Source of the DNA: UBA5359 sp028699365 [NCBI: bacterium]
Lineage (GTDB): Bacteria > UBP13 > UBA5359
Assembly (NCBI GenBank): GCA_028699365.1
Contig: JAQVUQ010000032.1
Location: forward strand, 1 to 13,535
Reading direction: 5' to 3'
Length of the DNA stretch: 13,535 bases
In this document: in pieces, positions 6,701 to 12,450 of the stretch
Numbering within the stretch: position 1 is the stretch's first letter
How the letters are laid out: each line of letters opens with the position of its first letter
The notes under the pieces: generated by a model
Databases searched by the model: none
What the model was told of the DNA's origin: nothing
The model's input: only the letters and a program-made list of their open reading frames with translations
Made by a program: the position numbers and the translations under genes

Positions 6701-7360
6701 TTAGTTATTGAGCCACGCTTCCAAGGCAGACTCTTTACCTTCTGCCGCAACTTCATACGGTTGTGGTTGCGGGCATGAGCCTGATTCCAGCAGGCGCTTT
6801 ACATATCTGGCCAGCATATCCGCCTCCACGTTGACAATGCGGCCTATCCCGGGGCTTCTCATGGTGGTTGCCCGCCTGGTATGCCCCACCAGCGAAACGG
6901 TAAAACGATTGTCATCCACGGAGACTACCGTCAGGCTTATACCGTCCACGGCTACGGACCCCTTTACGGCTATCAGCGGCATCAGTCCGGCCGGAGCTTC
7001 AACCGTAACCAGGAGAGCGTTATCAGCCGCTTTGAATCCGGTTATCTTTCCTGCGGCATCTACATGTCCGGACACGAGATGCCCTCCCAGAGGCTTGCCG
7101 AGAGAGAGAGCCCTCTCCAGATTCACATCGTCTCCGGAGCCGAGCTTTCCCAGGTTGGTCAGGCGCATCGTCTCCGGCATCACGGACATTCTCACCCGGC
7201 TGCCGGTAATACTCTCCGCCGTAAGGCAGACGCCGTTGACGGCCAGGCTGTCCCCCAGAGAGAGTGATAATCCACCGGCATCCACTACCAGTTCGGCCCC
7301 CGATCCGCTCTGCTTGATCATTTCCACTCTACCGACGGTTTCTATCAATCCTGTGAACAT
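6701..7360 (-). CDS. ribE: Riboflavin synthase, alpha subunit type
   Basis: This enzyme dismutates two 6,7-dimethyl-8-ribityllumazine molecules into riboflavin and the ribitylaminouracil that RibH reuses. It has two tandem lumazine-binding domains: the first opens with the invariant MFTGLIE (1-7) and contains VNGVCLT (41-47); the second begins near GGHLVSGHVD (92-101) and contains VAVDGISLT (137-145). The family end is near VNVEADMLARYVKRLL (177-191), after which a roughly 28-residue poorly conserved tail makes it 219 aa, slightly long. The ATG at 7360 overlaps the ribD stop by one base (TGATG), which favours translational coupling; a GTG one codon earlier is possible, but MFTG is the normal start. 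The gene is in some species called ribC. Confidence 0.98.
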   Translation of the reverse strand: MFTGLIETVGRVEMIKQSGSGAELVVDAGGLSLSLGDSLAVNGVCLTAESITGSRVRMSVMPETMRLTNLGKLGSGDDVNLERALSLGKPLGGHLVSGHVDAAGKITGFKAADNALLVTVEAPAGLMPLIAVKGSVAVDGISLTVVSVDDNRFTVSLVGHTRRATTMRSPGIGRIVNVEADMLARYVKRLLESGSCPQPQPYEVAAEGKESALEAWLNN

Positions 7361-8454
7361 CACTCATGCCTCGCTTTCACATACCCGTGACAGAGGATGT
7401 CGTCACCGATGCGTCTCCATGTAACCTGTTCCAATTGAGGAGTGCTGTCGATCTTATCCACTCCCAGCGGGCCCAGAAGAGGCAGTCCGTCGCCACCCAG
7501 AAGCTTAGGAGCCACAAAGATGAAAGCATCGTCTATCAGACCTTGCGCCAGCATGGCCGTGGCCAACACCGATCCGCCTTCGAGAAGGACCGACACCACA
7601 CCCAGGCCGGGCAACATACGCAACATTTCACTCAGATCGACACGGCGCCCGTTTCCTGCTTCAATTACCCAGGCACCCTTATCCCTGAGAGCTTCCACCC
7701 GCGCGGCAGGCGCATTGCCGGTTATCGCCAGAATCACCTTGCCCTTTCCGTCAAACAGCCTGGCTTCCGGCGGCGTGACGGCCATGCTGTCGACCACAAT
7801 GCGGGCAGGCCTGGCTAAGCCGGGGATACGTACATCCAGCCTTGGATCATCGGCAAGCACGGTTCCGCTGCCCACCATGACCGCATCGCGGCCGGATCTG
7901 ATAGTCTGCACGCAGCGGCGCGAAGCTTCCGAGGTTATCCATTTAGACTGGCCACCGGACAGAGCGATGCGCCCGTCCAGAGACGCGGCTGCCTTCCATG
8001 TCACCAGCGGCAGCCCGGTTGTAATATACTTTACAAATCCCCGGTTAAGATCCAGGCATTTCTCTTCCAGAATACCGCTCTCTACGTATACGCCGGCACC
8101 GCGCAAGCGCGCTGTTCCCTCGCCGGCCACAAGCGGATTGGGATCGGTCATGCCGACATAAACACGCTTGATACCGGCATCGATTACAGCTTCCACGCAC
8201 GGCGGAGTTTTACCGTAATGAGAGCAGGGTTCCAGATTGACGAAGATATCGGCACTCCGGCAGTTCCCGGCATCGGCTATGGCCGCCACCTCGGCATGAG
8301 GACCACCGTAGAGCGCATGCCGGCCACGGCCGATAATCTTACCGTCGCGGACTATCACCGCCCCGACCATGGGGTTGGGGCTTACATGGCCTCTGCCGCG
8401 CCGGGCCAGGTTCAGGGCCATGCCCATGAAACGGCGCTTATCCGCGTCGGTCAT
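7360..8454 (-). CDS. ribD: Bifunctional diaminohydroxyphosphoribosylaminopyrimidine deaminase / uracil reductase
   Basis: RibD performs the second and third steps after GTP opening: deamination of the pyrimidine, then NADPH reduction of the ribose side chain. The N-terminal zinc deaminase domain shows HAEVAAI (53-59) with the Zn ligand His and catalytic Glu, and EPCSHYGKTPPC (75-86) with two Zn cysteines. The reductase domain starts near 148 with PLVTWKAAASLDGRIA and includes SKWITS, DAVMVGSGTVLADDPRL and LEGGSVLATAML. Length is about 364 aa, normal for the fusion. I chose ATG 8454 over GTG 8463 because AGGAAGG lies 8 nt upstream of the ATG. It overlaps the end of the small membrane-protein gene by 17 bp, so the two are probably co-translated under the FMN riboswitch. 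Confidence 0.97.
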   Translation of the reverse strand: MTDADKRRFMGMALNLARRGRGHVSPNPMVGAVIVRDGKIIGRGRHALYGGPHAEVAAIADAGNCRSADIFVNLEPCSHYGKTPPCVEAVIDAGIKRVYVGMTDPNPLVAGEGTARLRGAGVYVESGILEEKCLDLNRGFVKYITTGLPLVTWKAAASLDGRIALSGGQSKWITSEASRRCVQTIRSGRDAVMVGSGTVLADDPRLDVRIPGLARPARIVVDSMAVTPPEARLFDGKGKVILAITGNAPAARVEALRDKGAWVIEAGNGRRVDLSEMLRMLPGLGVVSVLLEGGSVLATAMLAQGLIDDAFIFVAPKLLGGDGLPLLGPLGVDKIDSTPQLEQVTWRRIGDDILCHGYVKARHE

Positions 8455-8794
8455 TATCGTCACCTTCCTGCATCAGAATACGTCTTCGTTGTTCACGGTA
8501 GAGACGACGAACTGCGCGCAAATCCATGACTATCAATATAATAACGGCCGCCACGGCTGCCAGGGCACCTAGCCAGGCAGGATACGACACCATCTTCTCG
8601 TTGGCCAGAAGCACCGTTCCCATAGTGACGGAAAAAGCCAGAATCACCATGGCGACTGCAGTAAGGATACGAATGCTTAGAAGTCTCCTGTCTATGCTGC
8701 CGTTGCCGTAGCGCCTGAATTCAAAAAACAGCATAAGCGACATCAGGATAAAGACCAGTCCCCCCACTGTCAGAGACGGTATATATGCAGACAT
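8438..8794 (-). CDS. Small three-helix membrane protein, first gene behind the FMN riboswitch
   Basis: I do not recognise this 118-aa protein. It has three hydrophobic stretches long enough to cross the membrane: about 7-25 (LTVGGLVFILMSLMLFFEF), 43-64 (ILTAVAMVILAFSVTMGTVLLA) and 73-92 (AWLGALAAVAAVIILIVMDL). A charged segment with RR pairs (27-42) lies between the first two and a very basic C-terminal tail (93-118, RRLYREQRRRI) follows the last, fitting a cytoplasmic C-terminus. No catalytic motif is visible. The ATG at 8794 immediately follows the terminator U-tract, with GGGGG in the terminator arm as the only Shine-Dalgarno. Its 3' end overlaps ribD. The position implies repression by FMN and hints at a flavin-related role, such as a transporter component; that is inference. 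It is unlike the usual flavin importers RibU or RibXY in size. Confidence 0.8.
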   Translation of the reverse strand: MSAYIPSLTVGGLVFILMSLMLFFEFRRYGNGSIDRRLLSIRILTAVAMVILAFSVTMGTVLLANEKMVSYPAWLGALAAVAAVIILIVMDLRAVRRLYREQRRRILMQEGDDNDRRG

Positions 8795-8818
8795 AAAAAA
8801 ACCCCCGTTCTACAGGGG
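8795..8818 (-). terminator. Intrinsic terminator of the FMN riboswitch expression platform
   Basis: On the minus strand CCCCTGT (8818-8812) pairs with ACGGGGG (8808-8802) over seven positions including one G-U, with an AGA loop, followed by seven Ts (8801-8795). The T-run ends exactly at the ATG of the next gene, so the right arm is also its only ribosome binding site. Confidence 0.9.
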
Positions 8819-8840
8819 CAGGAAGGCAGAAAGACAGACC

Positions 8841-8959
8841 GATCTTCTTCCTTCCAGACTTTACTGTCGGCTCCGTAATTGCAACGGATCAGTCAAAAGA
8901 CTCGCGGGCTTTACCGCCGGTCGGGAGATGGCCACCGGCCTCACCCTGCCCTGAAGATC
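8841..8959 (-). promoter_or_regulatory. FMN riboswitch (RFN element)
   Basis: A 119-nt aptamer with all the conserved blocks of the family. The P1 stem is GATCTTC at 8959-8953 with GAAGATC at 8847-8841. Reading along the minus strand, the conserved blocks follow: AGGGCAGGGTG, CCCGACCGGCGGTAAAG, CCCGCGAG, then GCCGACAGTAAAGTCTGGA near the 3' side. It binds FMN and turns off riboflavin genes when FMN is plentiful. The terminator 23 nt further on gives transcriptional control. GGGCAGG (8951-8945) in the aptamer is complementary to CCTGCCC (8822-8816), which includes part of the terminator's left arm, a possible antiterminator. Confidence 0.97.
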
Positions 8960-8968
8960 ACTTTAGAA

Positions 8969-8997
8969 ATGATAGCATACGGTGAAGTTGATTTCAA
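8969..8997 (-). promoter_or_regulatory. Promoter of the riboflavin operon
   Basis: On the minus strand TTGAAA (8997-8992) and TATCAT (8974-8969) are separated by exactly 17 nt, and TGC before the -10 makes an extended -10. It starts 7 bp after the rpe stop codon and places the start of transcription close to the 5' edge of the FMN aptamer (8959), as expected. Confidence 0.8.
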
Positions 8998-9004
8998 GGC
9001 AATA

Positions 9005-9661
9005 TCATATCTCTCCCCGCAGCCCCCGCATGGCCGCAGCCATATCATCGGCGCCGAAGACGGCGGTTCCGGCTACCAGCATATCGGCACCGGCTTCTAT
9101 CACCCTGGCGGCAGTGGCCACGTTTACGCCGCCATCCACTTCCAGGCGGATATCCCGGCCGGAACGGTCGATCATGGCGCGGGCGGCAGCGATTTTGGGT
9201 AGCATGGCCTCTATGAAGGACTGCCCGCCGTATCCGGGGTTGACCGTCATCAGAAGGACGTAATCGGTCTCTTCCAGGACGTAGCTTATGGTATCCAGCG
9301 GAGTAGCCGGGTTGAGGGCCACGCCGGCCTGAGCGCCTGTCTGCCTGATCATGCCCAGAGCTCTGTGCAGATGCGCTGTAGCCTCTACATGAAGCGATAT
9401 CATATCGGCTCCGGCCTCGGCAAAGGCGGAGATATGCTTTTCAGGTGAACAGATCATGAGGTGGACATCAAAAGTAAGGCTCGTTCCCTTTTTCAAGGCT
9501 TTGACCACATCCGCGCCTATAGTTATGGGGGGGACGAAAGCTCCGTCCATGACATCGACATGGATATGCGTGGCTCCAGCGTCCCCGGCTCTGGAGATCT
9601 CCCGGCCCAGGGAACTGAAGTCCGATGCCAGTATGGACGGCAATACGGTTATATCGTGCAT
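9005..9661 (-). CDS. rpe: Ribulose-phosphate 3-epimerase
   Basis: Rpe interconverts ribulose 5-phosphate and xylulose 5-phosphate in the pentose phosphate pathway. The TIM-barrel marks are all visible: PSILASDFSSLG (8-19), HVDVMDGAFVPPITIG (34-49), DVHLMI (65-70), HVEATAH, the phosphate loop NPGYGGQSF, and EVDGGVN plus AGTAVFG near the C-terminus, so the metal-binding His and Asp residues are present. Length is normal at 218 aa. The ATG at 9661 is only 2 bp after the kinase stop; GGAG is about 11 nt upstream, longer than ideal. It ends the rsmB-rlmN-kinase-rpe run without a visible terminator. Its product pool, ribulose 5-phosphate, is the substrate of RibB in the next operon. Confidence 0.98.
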   Translation of the reverse strand: MHDITVLPSILASDFSSLGREISRAGDAGATHIHVDVMDGAFVPPITIGADVVKALKKGTSLTFDVHLMICSPEKHISAFAEAGADMISLHVEATAHLHRALGMIRQTGAQAGVALNPATPLDTISYVLEETDYVLLMTVNPGYGGQSFIEAMLPKIAAARAMIDRSGRDIRLEVDGGVNVATAARVIEAGADMLVAGTAVFGADDMAAAMRGLRGEI

Positions 9662-9663
9662 CT

Positions 9664-11343
9664 TTAGAATGTCTCCTCTCGGGTCTGTTCACCATCGACA
9701 TATATTTTTACGGATATATCATCAAAGCCGGTAATCTCCTGCTGAATCATCTCTCCCGGCTGGAAGAATCTGTCCAGATAAACTCTTTCACCCTGACTGT
9801 CGATGACTACTATTCGCACTCTGTGCCGTTTACCGTCGTCGATCACCTGGTAATTGACGACGGCGCTCTTCTTGACGCCGTTGACTTCGGGCTGCACCGT
9901 CGTATCCGGCTCCGGTCCGCTGCTCAGAATAAGCGACACCCGCGATCCCTTAGGCACTCTGGAGAGCGGCTGAGGCGATTGACCGGCCACGTACCCTTTG
10001 GCGACGAACGCATCGTATCTCTCTTCGGATTTGCCAGCAGACAGACCTGCCTCGGATAACGCCCGCAACGCGCTGTCATAAGGACTGTTGTAAAGATCGG
10101 GTACATTCACCGTCTCAGCCCCCTTACTGACAACAACGAAGACAAGACGGTTCTGACGCACCGTTCTCCCAGCAACGGGTTCAGTGGAGATCACTGTACC
10201 GGCGGCATAAGTGCCGTCATATTTCTCGCTGACTATCTTCATGCGCAGCTTCAGATCGTCAAAAATGCGCCCGGTTTCTGCGATAGACTTTCCGCTTACA
10301 TCGGGCATGGTGACCTCGGCCGGGAAGAGATTCAGCGGCAACTTGCCCGTCATAATCAGCAGTGCCAGGAGTAATCCGCCCAGTATCAAAATCTTCCCGG
10401 TCCGCGATGAACGTTTGCGTCTGGCCGCGGTTCTGGGGACTCTGAAACTCCTGGTATACTCGTCTTCATCGTCGGCGTCCGCATCTTTATCCGGGGAGGA
10501 TGTCGTCTTGTCGCCGGATGAAGATGCCGGTGCATCGCCGGTTATATAGATGTCCCTCAACGATTTCAACAACGGCTCTGCCGCACGGTAGCGCCGGGCG
10601 GGATCCTTATCCAGCAATCTGCTTATCAATTCATCAAGATCTTCATCGATGGTAACGATACGATAACGAAGCGACAAAGGCTTTTCATGCAGGTGATCGT
10701 AAGCAATTTTAACAGCGGTATCGCCGTTGAAAGGCGTCTTGCCGCACACCAACTCGTAGAGGTTGACTCCGACGGCATAGAGATCTGCGGCCTCGCCGGG
10801 CAACTCGCCCTTTATCTGCTCCGGTGAAGTATAAAGCACGCTGGAGACGGAGAGAGGCACGGCACCTCTTGACTTTCTGGCAATGGCTGCCGCCATGGAG
10901 AAATCGTTCAACTTAACCGTACCGGCGGCATCGCGATGAATATTGCCCGGCACCAGATGACCGTGCATCATGCCGGACTTGTGAGCATACTTCAGCGCTT
11001 CGCATATCTGTATGCCTATCCGCACCGCCTCATTGGGCGATACGGGAAGCGCCCGGCCGTCTCTGGCGGTGCCGGCCATCAGCTCCTGAACCAGGTAGTG
11101 CAGATCTCCGTCTCTGTAAGAGGCGTATGTATTGGTGACGTACGGATGCGACAGATTAGCCAGATCCCTGGCAATCCGGTGGAACTCCTCTACCACGCTC
11201 TCGGAGGCCAGCCGGCGGTGAAGAACCTTGACCGCCACCTCTCTGTTGAGCAGAGTATCCGTTGCCTTATATGCGGCCGTTACTTCGCCGGCACCTATTT
11301 CCGCCAGTATCTGATAACGGTCATTCAGCATTTTGCCGATCAT
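9664..11343 (-). CDS. PASTA-domain Ser/Thr kinase homologue, probable pseudokinase
   Basis: A 559-aa homologue of PrkC/PknB/StkP: a cytoplasmic kinase domain (about 9-265), an acidic Ser/Thr/Asp-rich and then basic juxtamembrane linker (270-316), one membrane helix (about 317-333), two extracellular PASTA domains (about 344-409 and 411-477) and an 80-residue beta-rich C-terminal domain resembling the Ig-like end of PrkC. The VAVK lysine (39), SPEQ (173-176, APE position) and DLYAVGVNLYEL (187-198) are kept. Key losses: HRDLKPEN reads HGHLVPGN (127-134), so the catalytic Asp is His and the following Lys is Val; the alpha-C Glu appears replaced by Ile; DFG is DFS (147-149, Asp kept); the third glycine of the P-loop is Thr. 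PASTA domains bind muropeptides or beta-lactams in known members. It likely signals without phosphotransfer, or is weakly active. No PP2C phosphatase neighbours it. Confidence 0.93.
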   Translation of the reverse strand: MIGKMLNDRYQILAEIGAGEVTAAYKATDTLLNREVAVKVLHRRLASESVVEEFHRIARDLANLSHPYVTNTYASYRDGDLHYLVQELMAGTARDGRALPVSPNEAVRIGIQICEALKYAHKSGMMHGHLVPGNIHRDAAGTVKLNDFSMAAAIARKSRGAVPLSVSSVLYTSPEQIKGELPGEAADLYAVGVNLYELVCGKTPFNGDTAVKIAYDHLHEKPLSLRYRIVTIDEDLDELISRLLDKDPARRYRAAEPLLKSLRDIYITGDAPASSSGDKTTSSPDKDADADDEDEYTRSFRVPRTAARRKRSSRTGKILILGGLLLALLIMTGKLPLNLFPAEVTMPDVSGKSIAETGRIFDDLKLRMKIVSEKYDGTYAAGTVISTEPVAGRTVRQNRLVFVVVSKGAETVNVPDLYNSPYDSALRALSEAGLSAGKSEERYDAFVAKGYVAGQSPQPLSRVPKGSRVSLILSSGPEPDTTVQPEVNGVKKSAVVNYQVIDDGKRHRVRIVVIDSQGERVYLDRFFQPGEMIQQEITGFDDISVKIYVDGEQTREETF

Positions 11344-11382
11344 GAGTCAACCACTCCTGTTTTTTACTTATTTCTTCAAAGA

Positions 11383-12450
11383 TCATTTCTTATCCTCTTT
11401 TTGGCCGGAGCCCTGCCTCTTGATGCGAGAAGCTTTACCTGCGGCCAACTGGCCGCAACCGCCGCCGATGCCCGTGCCGCGGCTTCTTCTGAGCGTATGG
11501 TCTATGCCGGCATTGCCAAGCGCCTGCGCAAAAGAGACGGCTTCCCGGATTTTCGGCTTCTCTCCCCCGGGAGGGTTGTAAGGGATCACATTGATGTGAT
11601 ATTTCAGCCCCCTGAGAACCTCTGCCAGCGCACGGACCTGATCGGGACCGTCGTTAACGCCGGGTATGACCGTGTATTCAAAGGTTATGCGGCGGCCGGT
11701 CTTCAACTGATACTGCCGGCAGGCTTGCATCACGGCACCAATGGGATACATCCGGTTTACCGGCATGATGGTGCTGCGCACCATATTGGTGCCGGCATGC
11801 AGCGAAACGGCCAGGCGCACCTGAACACTCTCTTTCGCCAGTCTCTCTATTCCCGGCACTACGCCGCAGGTCGAGATCGTAATCTGCCTCTGCGACAGGC
11901 CGTATCCTTCAGGCGCAGTCAACAGTTTTATCGATCTCAGCACGGCATCGTAGTTATCAAGAGGTTCTCCCATCCCCATATACAGGATGTTGCTTATCCT
12001 GTGCCCCAGAGTTTTAACGGCAACGTAGACCTGCCCGAGTATCTCTGAAGCCGTCAGATCCCGGACAAAGCCCATGCCGCCAGTGGCACAGAACGAACAT
12101 GCAAGCTTGCATCCCACCTGTGAGGAGATGCATAAGCTGTCGCGATTGCCGTATTGCATAAGCACTGCTTCCACCTCGTTGCCATCGAAGAGACGAAGAA
12201 GGAATTTCACGGTATTCTCTTCCTGTGCCGACGTACGCTCAGCTATTTGAGGATACCCGATAAATGCCTTCTCCTTCAGAACGGTTCTCATATCAGCCGA
12301 CAGTTCGACCATTTCGTCTACGGATGAAGCCATCTTCCCGTGCAGGCGTTTGAACACCTGATTAGCCCTGTAAGGCTCCCAGCCCAGCCCTGTAACAAAA
12401 GACCGCATCTCATCGGGAAGAAGAGCCAGAATATCAACTTTGTCTGCCAT
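11383..12450 (-). CDS. rlmN: Dual-specificity RNA methyltransferase RlmN (23S rRNA A2503 / tRNA A37)
   Basis: RlmN is a radical-SAM enzyme that methylates C2 of A2503 in 23S rRNA and A37 in some tRNAs. The cluster motif is CKLACSFC (114-121, C-x3-C-x2-C). Other marks are YMGMGEPLDNYDAV (157-170), STCGVVPGI (193-201), SLHA (216-219), the IMPVNR segment (228-233), and GCGQLA (331-336) carrying the methyl-transferring Cys 332. Length is 355 aa with a short basic tail after the catalytic core. I chose ATG 12450 over GTG 12459, because AAGGAG lies 8 nt upstream. It overlaps the rsmB stop by 17 bp. A 39-bp AT-rich gap follows before the kinase gene, with no terminator. Confidence 0.98.
   Translation of the reverse strand: MADKVDILALLPDEMRSFVTGLGWEPYRANQVFKRLHGKMASSVDEMVELSADMRTVLKEKAFIGYPQIAERTSAQEENTVKFLLRLFDGNEVEAVLMQYGNRDSLCISSQVGCKLACSFCATGGMGFVRDLTASEILGQVYVAVKTLGHRISNILYMGMGEPLDNYDAVLRSIKLLTAPEGYGLSQRQITISTCGVVPGIERLAKESVQVRLAVSLHAGTNMVRSTIMPVNRMYPIGAVMQACRQYQLKTGRRITFEYTVIPGVNDGPDQVRALAEVLRGLKYHINVIPYNPPGGEKPKIREAVSFAQALGNAGIDHTLRRSRGTGIGGGCGQLAAGKASRIKRQGSGQKEDKK

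Noticed and set aside
10931-10942. A literal His-Arg-Asp (residues 135-137, NIHRDAAG) in the kinase that might be taken as the catalytic loop
   Set aside because: It lies after the loop asparagine (134) and aligns with the NILLDxxG hairpin of active kinases; the true catalytic-loop position is HGH at 127-129.
11344-11382. AT-rich gap between rlmN and the kinase considered as a promoter or terminator
   Set aside because: I could find no well-spaced -35/-10 pair and no stem followed by a T-run; it only holds the AGGAG for the kinase start.
10936-12048. Long plus-strand open frame (370 codons) opposite the kinase and rlmN genes
   Set aside because: It crosses two well-supported minus-strand genes with intact motifs, shows no recognisable domain and lacks a convincing ribosome site, so it is a frame shadow.
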